Below, in pieces: positions 17,421 through 25,604 of a stretch of 64,000 nucleotides of DNA. The position numbers and the translations under genes were made by a program. The DNA lies in assembly GCF_000612805.1 (NCBI RefSeq), contig NZ_HG964407.1:302155-366154 (forward strand), given 5' to 3'. This DNA is from Bacillus ndiopicus (GTDB lineage: Bacteria; Bacillota; Bacilli; Bacillales_A; Planococcaceae). Below the pieces are notes generated by a model. It did no database searches and was not told the DNA's origin. It was given only the letters and a program-made list of their open reading frames with translations. Positions within the stretch are counted from its first letter, which is position 1. Each line of letters opens with the position of its first letter.

Positions 17421-18104
17421 ATGGATATTTTAAATGTAGTATTGAAAACTAATAAACTTAACGAAATGAAGTATTTTTATAAAGAAAAATTAGGATTTTT
17501 ATTAGAGGCTGAAACAGCAAATAGCTTTAAAATCAACTTTGGTATGAGTTCAATTGAGTTTAATAACATAGATGTGGAAGGAAATCCGTACTATCATTTT
17601 GCTTGTGATATTCCTTCAAATCAATTTAAAGAGGCAAAAGAATGGATTAAAAAACGTACAAACCTTTTAACTGAAGATGGAGAAGATGAAATTGATTTTA
17701 CCCACCTATCTGCAAAGTCACTTTATTTTGAAGATCCTTCTGGCAATATTGTTGAATTTATTGCTAGGTTAAAAGATAATCCATCTAGCAATCAGCCCTT
17801 TTCTTTAAATAGCATACAAAAGCTTTCTGAAATGAGCTTAGTCGTAAAAAATAAAATTTCAGTTGCTGAAAGGTTAAGAGATTTTCAGATAGTTGAACGT
17901 GATGACTCTGAAATAACTCAGGATACTTTATCATTTATGGGTGATAAAAAAACAAAAGTATTTTTATTGCTTGTTAGGCCAGAAAGAAGATGGCTATTTT
18001 CTAGCAAAGAATCTGTCATTTTCCCAATAAATATTTCCTTAGATTCAGGAATCCAATTAGGTGTAAATGATGAAAATGAGTTTTACATTGAGGCATCTAA
18101 CTAA
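17421..18104 (+). CDS. VOC-superfamily (glyoxalase/dioxygenase fold) protein
   Basis: This 227-residue protein starts behind AAGGGATGAG. The first half is a recognisable VOC module (VVLKTNKLNEMKYFYKEKLG, then LYFEDPSGNIVEFIAR near residue 95). The second half looks like a weaker second module (LSEMSLVVKNKISVAERLRD and the C-terminal FPINISLDSG). It resembles YqjT/YycE-like proteins that lack assigned activity. Whether metal-binding residues survive is uncertain. A hairpin at 18136-18166 likely ends the transcript. Confidence 0.75.
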   Translation: MDILNVVLKTNKLNEMKYFYKEKLGFLLEAETANSFKINFGMSSIEFNNIDVEGNPYYHFACDIPSNQFKEAKEWIKKRTNLLTEDGEDEIDFTHLSAKSLYFEDPSGNIVEFIARLKDNPSSNQPFSLNSIQKLSEMSLVVKNKISVAERLRDFQIVERDDSEITQDTLSFMGDKKTKVFLLLVRPERRWLFSSKESVIFPINISLDSGIQLGVNDENEFYIEASN

Positions 18105-18133
18105 ATTTAAAAAAGGTCATTCAAATAGTAAAG

Positions 18134-18168
18134 CATAGATCGGTGGGGCGCTCCCCACCGATTAAAGT
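18134..18168. terminator. Hairpin terminator between convergent genes
   Basis: ATCGGTGGGG pairs with CCCCACCGAT around a four-base loop, a very stable stem. It lies between the convergent VOC and GNAT genes. Confidence 0.75.
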
Positions 18169-18174
18169 TTCACT

Positions 18175-18711
18175 TTATATAACTATATACCCTAACTCAA
18201 GTCGGACTTCATGTTTTTCAATATCTTTATTGGTATAACTAATAAGGTCACATCCAATAATCGAAAAGCCATGTTTTTGATAAAAGCAAATCGCTGGATA
18301 GTTCGACGTTTGCGTTTCTAAAACTATTGCTCTTGCCCCTATTTCTTTTGCTCGCTGCTTTACAATATTCATGAGTACTGTCCCAACACCTCGTCGCTTC
18401 GCCTCAGGATAAACATGAATATCATTCAAGCGAATCGTATTGTTCCATTTTTCATGGCTAAAGCTCATTACACCCATCTCAATATCACCTTCAAATGCGA
18501 TATAGCACTCTATATTTTCTAAGTGGTCTTCAAAAACTTTACCCTCTAGCGATTTTTCAAAAGGCGTTTCGAAATCTTTTAATGTAAATTTCAGCGTCCA
18601 GCTTGTGTCTTGTAGCTCTCTCCTTACATCATAAAATTTAGTTGATGTATATTGATAAATGAACGGCTTCCCATCCGAATAATCTTCTTTATATATTTGT
18701 TTAAATTCCAT
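18175..18711 (-). CDS. GNAT acetyltransferase, SatA/streptothricin-acetyltransferase-like
   Basis: This 178-residue GCN5-type N-acetyltransferase has motif A (VYPEAKRRGVGTVLMN, about residue 108) for acetyl-CoA, followed by ARAIVLETQTSNYPAICFYQ and KHGFSIIGCDL. The LETQ-N-A--FY-K-GF-I-G-D pattern is that of streptothricin acetyltransferases such as Bacillus SatA, which detoxify streptothricin by acetylating lysine side chains. Other GNAT enzymes share parts of the pattern, so antibiotic resistance is a hypothesis. The start has GGGAG at good spacing. Confidence 0.78.
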   Translation of the reverse strand: MEFKQIYKEDYSDGKPFIYQYTSTKFYDVRRELQDTSWTLKFTLKDFETPFEKSLEGKVFEDHLENIECYIAFEGDIEMGVMSFSHEKWNNTIRLNDIHVYPEAKRRGVGTVLMNIVKQRAKEIGARAIVLETQTSNYPAICFYQKHGFSIIGCDLISYTNKDIEKHEVRLELGYIVI

Positions 18712-18894
18712 CGAACCACTCCCTTTTTAATCAATATAATCGAAAGAAGTATTTTAGTGCAACTTAGCTATAACAGCGTTTTAATTGTTGTACAAATTGG
18801 GGTAAAGTAATCCGGGATTTCCCATTACAAATAATTGACAATAATTTAAAAATCCTTTAATGTAGTACCTAATAAAAGCATACAAATTCGTTGA

Positions 18895-19140
18895 CGAGAA
18901 AGAGTAATGTTTCGTATTGTTCTACAGAAAGCTGATGTTGTGATGAGAATCAGTGTTCAATTGTTACATGAAAATCCTCTCTGAGAAGGCGCGCTGAAAT
19001 ATAGTAAGCAACCCCGGGTGTCTACCGTTAAAAAGAACACGTATGATTGTACGTTGCTAAGTGCTATTGGATCGTTCAATAGAATTAGGGTGGTATCGCG
19101 AGTTAACTCGTCCCTTTACTTAGGGACGAGTTTTTTGTAT
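18895..19140 (+). promoter_or_regulatory. T-box riboswitch leader of ileS
   Basis: The leader contains the T-box AGGGTGGTATCGCGAG at about 19087-19102 and a following terminator (ACTCGTCCC...GGGACGAGTTTTTT, 19106-19138). The likely specifier is ATC at 18949-18951 (Ile), within GATGAGAATCAGTG. Uncharged tRNA-Ile should induce the gene. Confidence 0.92.
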
Positions 19141-19174
19141 GCCTTTTATACAAATTCGTATAGGAGGAAGTAAA

Positions 19175-22100
19175 ATGGTAAAAGAAACATTGCAGCAAAG
19201 AGAAGAAAGAATTCGTTTATATTGGCACGCGGAGCATGTTTTTGAAAAATCTATTGAAAATCGCAAAAATCGTGATTCTTTCGTGTTTTACGAAGGACCC
19301 CCTACAGCTAATGGGCTACCACATGTAGGGCATGCACTAGGTCGGACGATAAAGGATGTAGTGGCACGCTATAAAACAATGCAAGGCTTCTTAGTAGAGC
19401 GTAAAGCTGGCTGGGATACGCACGGCCTTCCAGTAGAGCTAGGTGTAGAAAAGCAACTAGGCATTTCAGGAAAACAGCAAATCGAAGAATATGGAATTGA
19501 GCCGTTCGTACAAAAATGTAAAGAAAGTGTCTTTACATACGAAAAAATTTGGCGCTCCTTTACAGAGCAATTAGGCTATTGGGTAGATATGGATAATCCT
19601 TATGTCACATTGGATAACAGCTATATCGAAAGCGTCTGGCATATACTGAGCAAGGTTCATAAAGATAAGCTGCTTTATAAGGGGCATCGCGTATCGCCAT
19701 ATTGCCCTAGCTGCCAAACTTCATTAAGTTCGCACGAGGTTGCGCAAGGCTATAAAGATGTGAAGGATTTATCTGCAACAGTTAAGTTTCGACGCATGGA
19801 TTCGAATGAAATCTTTTTAGGCTGGACGACAACGCCTTGGACATTGCCCGCCAATGTTGCGCTTGCAATGAATCCTAATTTAACATATGTGAAGGCGCAG
19901 CTTGACGGAGAGGTTTTCATTGTAGCAAAATCGCTTGTCTTTACGGTATTAGGGGAAAATGCCACAATTCTAAGTGAACATCAAGGCTCGGAGTTTGCGA
20001 AGGTAGCCTACCAGCCACCTTTTAATTATATTTCAGTAGAGCAAGGTCATGTTGTGGTGATGGCGGATTATGTAACCGAAACAAGTGGTACGGGTATTGT
20101 GCATATTGCCCCTGCTCACGGTGAAGATGATTACCAAACTGTCAAAGAGCATGGATTATCCTTTGTGAATGTAGTTGATTTGCAAGGACGCTATACAAAC
20201 GAGATTACCGATTTAGCAGGTCGCTTTGTCAAAGACTGTGATGTCGATGTGATTAAGCTATTAGCAGCTACCAATTTATTATTCCATAAAGAAAAATACG
20301 AGCATAGCTACCCGCACTGCTGGCGCTGCGATTCCCCGTTGTTGTACTACGCAACAGATAGCTGGTTTATTCAGGTGTCTACGCTTAAGGAGCAGCTACT
20401 TGCTAACAACGGAACAGTGACTTGGTATCCAGACCATATTAAAGAAGGTCGCTTTGGTAAATTCCTTGAGAATGTAGTCGATTGGAATATTAGCCGCAAT
20501 CGTTATTGGGGTACTCCGTTAAATGTTTGGATTTGTACTGCTTGTGGGCATGAGGAAGCACCTGACAGTGTAGCGGCGTTGAGTGCATTGGCACAGCAGC
20601 CATTGCCTGAAGATTTGCATAAACCATATATTGATGATGTTCTTTGCACATGCCCGAACTGTCAGCAAACGATGCGACGTACACCTGAAGTAATTGATGT
20701 CTGGTTTGATAGTGGTTCAATGCCTTTTGCACAGCATCACTATCCATTTGAGCAAGAGGCATTCAAGAAGCAATTTCCTGCGGATGTTGTGATAGAAGGG
20801 ATAGATCAAACACGCGGATTCTTTTATAGCTTGCTTGCTGTATCTACACTATATACAGGGCAAGCGCCTTATAAAAACGTCCTCTCTTTAGGTCATGTAT
20901 TAGATGAGCACGGGCAGAAAATGTCCAAAAGTAAAGGCAATGCATTGGATCCAATCGACTTGATTGACACTTACGGTGCAGATGCACTGCGCTGGGCATT
21001 AGTAGTGGATAGCTCACCTTGGAATCCAAAGCGCTTTTCCACAAAAATTGTTCAAGAGGCAAAATCAAAGCTATTAGATACGTTGGAAAATACATTTAGC
21101 TTTTATCAGCTTTATGCAAATATCGATCAATTCACATTCAATATATCATTACAAGGAACACCGACACTATTAGATAAATGGGTATTATCACGACTGCATA
21201 CGACAATCGCAAAAGTAACAACACATATGGATGATTATCAATTTACACAAGGGTGTCGAGAAATTGCTAGGCTAATGGACGATGTGAGTAACTGGTATGT
21301 ACGAAGATCTCGCCAACGCTTCTGGGCTTCGGGTTTTTCTGACGATAAAAGAGCTGCCTTTAACACATTGCATATTGTTTTAAGTGAAGTGTGTAAGCTA
21401 TTAGCACCCTTTACACCATTTATCGCAGAGCATATTTATATGCAAATGCACAATGAAAGTGTGCATCTACAAGATTACCCAATGGCTGATGCGACTTTTA
21501 TCAACGTGGAGCTTGAAGAGGAAATGGCTACTATCATAAAAATAGTAGAGCTAGGACGTAGCATTCGCAATGCGCAAAATTTAAAGGTCAAGCAGCCTTT
21601 AGCCGAAATCGTTATTGGCTCACAGGAAAATTTAAGTAATTATAATACAATCATTCAAGACGAATTGAATATCAAACAAATACAGTGGCTACATTCTACA
21701 AAGGCATTTATAGAAACGAACTTCAAGCTGAATTTTAAAACAGCTGGTGCTGCATTTGGCAAGCAAGTAAATGCTGTAAAATTATATGTTGAGACAATGT
21801 CTGCCCAAGAGAAAAACATATTATTACAAGAAGGAAAATTAACTGTTCAGCTTGCTGAGCAAGCCATTGAATTAGAGCAATCACATCTTTTAACTGAATC
21901 TATTATAAAAGATGGCTACGTGCTGGCAGAGGATGACGCACTTCAAGTATTGCTTAATATACATTTAACGGATGATCTACTTGCCGAAGGATATGTTCGC
22001 GACTTTATTCGTTCTATTCAAGATCAACGCAAACAGTTAAATTATCCAATCGAAAAATATATCAACTTAGCAATTGCTTGTTCACCAGAGCAACAAGCAA

Positions 22101-22240
22101 CTCTTCAGCAATATGAAGAACTATTAAGAGCAAATGTTTTAGTAAAGGATATCGAATTTGTTACCTCTTTAAATAACAAATCCGCACTTCATTATATATT
22201 CGCACATGAAGAACTACAATTTAGCTTGGAGTTAAATTAA
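19175..22240 (+). CDS. ileS: Isoleucine-tRNA ligase, eukaryotic-type (IleRS2)
   Basis: This class I synthetase charges tRNA-Ile and edits misactivated valine. At 1021 residues it is about 100 longer than the usual bacillar IleRS. Signatures are [15 protein letters not shown] (HIGH motif), [17 protein letters not shown] and [16 protein letters not shown] (editing domain), and [12 protein letters not shown] (KMSKS). The HIGH-region wording and the long C-terminus match the eukaryote-like IleRS2 clade, whose members tolerate mupirocin, rather than IleRS1. AGGAGG ahead of ATG 19175 fixes the start; an ATG 12 codons upstream lies in the terminator. The T-box leader controls expression. A housekeeping ileS1 is expected elsewhere. 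Confidence 0.92.
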   Translation: MVKETLQQREERIRLYWHAEHVFEKSIENRKNRDSFVFYEGPPTANGLPHVGHALGRTIKDVVARYKTMQGFLVERKAGWDTHGLPVELGVEKQLGISGKQQIEEYGIEPFVQKCKESVFTYEKIWRSFTEQLGYWVDMDNPYVTLDNSYIESVWHILSKVHKDKLLYKGHRVSPYCPSCQTSLSSHEVAQGYKDVKDLSATVKFRRMDSNEIFLGWTTTPWTLPANVALAMNPNLTYVKAQLDGEVFIVAKSLVFTVLGENATILSEHQGSEFAKVAYQPPFNYISVEQGHVVVMADYVTETSGTGIVHIAPAHGEDDYQTVKEHGLSFVNVVDLQGRYTNEITDLAGRFVKDCDVDVIKLLAATNLLFHKEKYEHSYPHCWRCDSPLLYYATDSWFIQVSTLKEQLLANNGTVTWYPDHIKEGRFGKFLENVVDWNISRNRYWGTPLNVWICTACGHEEAPDSVAALSALAQQPLPEDLHKPYIDDVLCTCPNCQQTMRRTPEVIDVWFDSGSMPFAQHHYPFEQEAFKKQFPADVVIEGIDQTRGFFYSLLAVSTLYTGQAPYKNVLSLGHVLDEHGQKMSKSKGNALDPIDLIDTYGADALRWALVVDSSPWNPKRFSTKIVQEAKSKLLDTLENTFSFYQLYANIDQFTFNISLQGTPTLLDKWVLSRLHTTIAKVTTHMDDYQFTQGCREIARLMDDVSNWYVRRSRQRFWASGFSDDKRAAFNTLHIVLSEVCKLLAPFTPFIAEHIYMQMHNESVHLQDYPMADATFINVELEEEMATIIKIVELGRSIRNAQNLKVKQPLAEIVIGSQENLSNYNTIIQDELNIKQIQWLHSTKAFIETNFKLNFKTAGAAFGKQVNAVKLYVETMSAQEKNILLQEGKLTVQLAEQAIELEQSHLLTESIIKDGYVLAEDDALQVLLNIHLTDDLLAEGYVRDFIRSIQDQRKQLNYPIEKYINLAIACSPEQQATLQQYEELLRANVLVKDIEFVTSLNNKSALHYIFAHEELQFSLELN

Positions 22241-22245
22241 TAGAA

Positions 22246-22305
22246 ATTGGGCTGTCGAAAAAGCAGATTTTGCATCTGCATTTTCCGACAGCCTTTTCTT
22301 CAATT
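22246..22305 (+). terminator. Terminator after ileS
   Basis: GGCTGTCG...CGACAGCC encloses an inner stem GCAGAT/ATCTGC and is followed by TTTTCTT. It also faces the end of the convergent DJ-1 gene. Confidence 0.85.
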
Positions 22306-22320
22306 ACTGAAAGTAAATTT

Positions 22321-22902
22321 TTAAAATCCCATAAGATCTTTTACATGTTCTGTGTTCTTTTTAGATGTTAGTTTTTCTAGTAATAAAAATGCAACATCAA
22401 AAGCTGTTACAGGGTTTGAAGATGTAATAATATTGCCATCTTGAACAATTAAATCATTTTGCACAATTGCACCAAAATCCTTTAATTGCCCTATTCGCTT
22501 ACTTGTCGGATGGTTGTATGTAGTAGCTTTTTTATTTGCAAGAATGCCGCTTTTGCCGAGTGCTAATGAGGCCACACAAATACTAGCAATCGGCTTTTGA
22601 TTAGCATTAAAATGGTGAATAACATTTAAAAATGGTGTACTAAAAGCATCCTTATAAAAGCCCGCTTCCTCAAAACCCCCTGGAATCGCAAGTGCATCAA
22701 ACTCATCTAATTCAATATCATCTATAGTTTTTTCAGGTATGACAGTAAAATTCCATGTACAAGTTAATTTATTTCGAAGGCCAACAGTCACAACCTCAGT
22801 TGATCCGTCTCCCTCCCACTTATTCCAACCTAGCACATCCGTGAATACGCTTGCTTCTACTGCTTCAAATCCATCAGCCAATAATAATAATACCTTTTTC
22901 AT
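22321..22902 (-). CDS. DJ-1/PfpI-family protein (glyoxalase III or ThiJ-like)
   Basis: This 193-residue cytosolic protein has the class I glutamine-amidotransferase-like fold. The conserved acid is in LLADGFEAVEAS (about residue 15) and the nucleophilic cysteine in IASICVASLALG (about residue 108, with IPGGFEEAGF before it). Such proteins are glyoxalases, deglycases or stress chaperones. The start follows GAAGGGGG. It is convergent to ileS. A different DJ-1-family gene lies at 53625. Confidence 0.83.
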   Translation of the reverse strand: MKKVLLLLADGFEAVEASVFTDVLGWNKWEGDGSTEVVTVGLRNKLTCTWNFTVIPEKTIDDIELDEFDALAIPGGFEEAGFYKDAFSTPFLNVIHHFNANQKPIASICVASLALGKSGILANKKATTYNHPTSKRIGQLKDFGAIVQNDLIVQDGNIITSSNPVTAFDVAFLLLEKLTSKKNTEHVKDLMGF

Positions 22903-23042
22903 TTCATAACCCCCTTCTGATACCTTATTTTATATAAAGATAGCGGGCCTATGAATAAGCTGAAAAAGGAAATTTAATTATTTTGCTTTAATTAATTTAG
23001 ATTTTAGGTTATTGTACTTTATAAAAAAAGGTTGGGTATTTT

Positions 23043-23480
23043 ATGGACCAAATCGATAAAAACATTGTGAGAATACTACAGTCTAATGCCAAAATTTCAA
23101 TGAAAGATTTAGCTGATGCTGTTCACCTATCCCCTCCGTCAGTAACGGAGCGAGTACGAAAATTAGAAGAGCAACAAATCATTGAAGGCTACCATGCACA
23201 TGTTTCTTTAAAAAAGATGAACCGCCCTATTTCTGCACTTATCTTGTTTGAATCAAAAGATTGTAAATCATTAGCAAGCTTTTGCCATAACCACCCCGAT
23301 GTACTGGAGTGTTACAGAGTAGCCGGGGAAATTAGCTATATCGTCAAATTAGCAACACATTCTGTAGAAAGCTTAGAAAAATTTATTGATGCTTCAATGC
23401 AGTACGGCACGCCCTCAACAAATATCGTGTTATCTTCTCATGAAAAAAAAGTAGTCGACCCTTTCGATGTTGAAGAATAA
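23043..23480 (+). CDS. Lrp/AsnC-family transcriptional regulator
   Basis: This 145-residue regulator has an N-terminal winged HTH (ILQSNAKISMKDLADAVHLS then SVTERVRKLEEQ, residues 10-47) and a C-terminal RAM/ASNC ligand domain (ECYRVAGEISYIVKLAT near residue 100). It probably binds an amino acid and regulates metabolism genes. The divergent DJ-1 gene is the nearest possible target. The ribosome binding site is weak (AAAGGTTGGG). Confidence 0.9.
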   Translation: MDQIDKNIVRILQSNAKISMKDLADAVHLSPPSVTERVRKLEEQQIIEGYHAHVSLKKMNRPISALILFESKDCKSLASFCHNHPDVLECYRVAGEISYIVKLATHSVESLEKFIDASMQYGTPSTNIVLSSHEKKVVDPFDVEE

Positions 23481-23523
23481 AGTTATAAAGAATTACGCAA
23501 TCAACTACTTTTACTTAAACACA

Positions 23524-24117
23524 CTAAATCAAAAATGCTTCTACTACAACAATAGTAAGGATAACTATTAAAATTGCTAATATGATTGATGGAATTATTA
23601 CTGTACCAATCGCTTTCCATGTTGAAATTTGATGTAACTCAGCAACAACTGCTACAGAGATAACAATTGACCAGATACTTGTAACAGCAGCCAATAACAG
23701 CGCAGGCAAAGCAATCCAAGGTATAGGTCCCATATATTCTCGATATATGAAAGAGTCTGGCGATGTCAGAAGCCAAATACTAAAAAAGGGAATAAGCACA
23801 ACAGAGGGGATTGCCCCTGCACTTAAACCTTTAAACAGTTCTTTATAGGTAGCTATTCCATCATACAGTTTACCGACTTGCCAAAAAATCCATGCTGAAA
23901 TGCTGTTTCCGATAATAGCTAGAACAGGCGACAATATAACACTCGCTACTAAAAGTAGCCATGGATCAATATTAAAATTGATATCTTTCAAGCTTGATAA
24001 GAATGAACCTATATGGCCTATTGAGATAATGAAAATCACGTAACCCATAGATTTATTTTCGATAATGTAACGAGCCGTTTGCTTTGGATGTAGCCATGCA
24101 GAAAAAAATGGATTCAT
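23524..24117 (-). CDS. Yip1-domain-like membrane protein
   Basis: This protein of about 197 residues has five hydrophobic segments. It begins MNPFFSAWLHPKQTARYII, the short amphipathic start with W-HPK typical of bacterial YIP1-family proteins. The helices lie at about 28-45, 53-80, 100-120, 133-155 and 170-195. ATG 24117 has GGGGGTG upstream, and a GTG three codons earlier is too close to it. There is no neighbour on the same strand. The function is not known for bacterial Yip1 proteins. Confidence 0.7.
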   Translation of the reverse strand: MNPFFSAWLHPKQTARYIIENKSMGYVIFIISIGHIGSFLSSLKDINFNIDPWLLLVASVILSPVLAIIGNSISAWIFWQVGKLYDGIATYKELFKGLSAGAIPSVVLIPFFSIWLLTSPDSFIYREYMGPIPWIALPALLLAAVTSIWSIVISVAVVAELHQISTWKAIGTVIIPSIILAILIVILTIVVVEAFLI

Positions 24118-24271
24118 TATAAACACACCCCCAAAATGTAGTTGTTATTATTATATACGGACAAATTGGGGAATAGTTCCACTTTACGATTAATATGGCC
24201 TTATATTACATTTTTTATTTCTTGTGAGGGATTTCCTTGAGGTCTCATTGCCTTATGTGATGTAGGATTAG

Positions 24272-24382
24272 TCGTACTTCCTGTATATTGATGGGAAATG
24301 GAATGGTATAAAAGCAGATTGGCTTGGAGCGTTACTAATAATTTTTGTAATGCTGACTGCTCTTGGGGCTTTGTTTTTATAA
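24272..24382 (+). pseudogene. C-terminal fragment of a membrane protein
   Basis: A short open stretch bounded by stops reads SYFLYIDGKWNGIKADWLGA and then a hydrophobic helix ending LTALGALFL and a stop. It has no start codon or ribosome binding site. It looks like the last 36 residues of a lost membrane protein. Confidence 0.35.
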
Positions 24383-24385
24383 TAC

Positions 24386-24420
24386 TCGTAAAGCCCCCAC
24401 ACTAGTGCGGAGGCTTTAAC
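24386..24420. terminator. Hairpin terminator
   Basis: TAAAGCCCCCACACTAGTGC and GGAGGCTTTA form an imperfect stem just downstream of the minus-strand gene at 24426. Confidence 0.7.
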
Positions 24421-24425
24421 ATTTA

Positions 24426-24629
24426 TTATTTCAAACTTTCCAGTTCTCTTTCAATCAAAGCCACTGCAATCCAAAAAGCATCAATTCTTCTTTTAGCTAA
24501 AGTTATTTGAGATTTATATCTATCAGGCTTCTCTTTTCCTTCTAATGTCTTTACAGTTTCCACTAGCTTATGTAAAGTTGAGTCTATCTGGCGTTTTGCT
24601 TCTAATAATTCAATTTCAGTAAATTCCAT
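24426..24629 (-). CDS. Small helical protein coupled to the reductase-like gene
   Basis: This 67-residue, highly charged, all-helical protein (EIELLEAKRQIDSTLHKLVE, then TLAKRRIDAFWIAVALIERE) looks like a two-helix hairpin. It has a good site (AGAAGGG) and overlaps the end of the sirohaem-type gene by 14 bases, so translation is coupled. No family is recognised. The coupling suggests it stabilises or partners that protein. Confidence 0.7.
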   Translation of the reverse strand: MEFTEIELLEAKRQIDSTLHKLVETVKTLEGKEKPDRYKSQITLAKRRIDAFWIAVALIERELESLK

Positions 24630-25272
24630 TTAAAATCCCTTCTGCTCCCATGATAGAGTGCTTTAAATTGTCTACTCCATAGCGATTGCAAAACTTGCTA
24701 AAAGGTTCTCTCTTTTTACCTTCTTCCGCATAGATATTAATAACTTTTTCGATTATAGCGTAAAGCTGCTCAGGTTCAAGCTGTTCCATAAACAATTCAC
24801 CGGCTTTAGCATCGCCACCTTTTGCTTTCCCACCAATATATAAATCGTAGCCATTCTTCATTTTCATAACGCCAATATCATTTATTAAAGGCTCGCCACA
24901 ACCAACGGGACAACCAGTATATGCAGGGCGAAGAGTAAACGGAACGGGTCTCCCAGCGATTCTTCTATTAATTTCTTTTGCAATTGGCATTCCTTCTTGT
25001 TCTTCACCTTTGCAGAAATTACAAGTTCTTAAGCTTTTCACATAGTTTCCAACAGGATAGCAAGCCAATCCAACACTTTCAAACTCCTGAACAATTTCTA
25101 CTTTTTGATTTTCAGGGACTTCTATATATAGCTGTTGAAAAGTTGTTAATTCAATCTCCTCGTCCTCACCTATATATTTAGAAATGGTTAATAATTGCTT
25201 TGCATTGAGCTTTGCCCCAAATCCTATTCCCCCATTAATAGCAATTTTAACTTTTTTAATATTCTCCTCCAT
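24616..25272 (-). CDS. Nitrite/sulfite-reductase-like protein (single ferredoxin-like plus Fe-S/sirohaem half)
   Basis: This 218-residue protein resembles one half of a sirohaem nitrite/sulfite reductase. The N-terminal ferredoxin-like segment (GIGFGAKLNAKQLLTISKYI) is followed by a cysteine pattern RTCNFCKG (about residue 83) and TGCPVGCGEP (about residue 120), which would hold a 4Fe-4S cluster and perhaps sirohaem. The length is far below the 500-plus residues of a true reductase, which has two such halves. It matches the short nitrite-reductase-like proteins of Bacilli with unassigned role. A helical small gene is coupled downstream. An electron-transfer or haem-biosynthesis role is possible. 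Confidence 0.75.
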   Translation of the reverse strand: MEENIKKVKIAINGGIGFGAKLNAKQLLTISKYIGEDEEIELTTFQQLYIEVPENQKVEIVQEFESVGLACYPVGNYVKSLRTCNFCKGEEQEGMPIAKEINRRIAGRPVPFTLRPAYTGCPVGCGEPLINDIGVMKMKNGYDLYIGGKAKGGDAKAGELFMEQLEPEQLYAIIEKVINIYAEEGKKREPFSKFCNRYGVDNLKHSIMGAEGILNGIY

Positions 25273-25604
25273 GTGAGCTGCTCCTTACTATTTATTACTC
25301 TCATCTTATTATTCTCTAACGCCATATTCAAATATTTTAGAATGCCGAAAAGATGAAAAGAACAGGAAGTAATAAAATTGCTATGACGATAGCAGGTAAT
25401 TTTATTTTTCAGACCATTAAGAATTTACTCCATTTAAGAAGGATGAAAATATTTGCTTAAATGGTGGCTTTTATGTAAGATTATTAAGATTCCTTATTTT
25501 GGGTGAATTATAACTATTCAACAAATGTAATAAAGATTAATTGGGCATTGTTTGATTCAGTATTTCTAGAATGGTGTTTATATGACAAGGGGGAAATCTA
25601 CTAA
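25273..25604. other. Intergenic region, no clear element
   Basis: This stretch of about 330 bases lies between divergent genes. A 36-codon plus-strand frame begins MKRTGSNKIAMTIAGNF near 25353, without a ribosome binding site or family. It must contain the promoter of the peptidase gene. Otherwise I see nothing. Confidence 0.3.

Noticed and set aside
20490..21095. Minus-strand open frames inside ileS
   Set aside because: The plus-strand frame carries all synthetase motifs, so these are compositional shadows.
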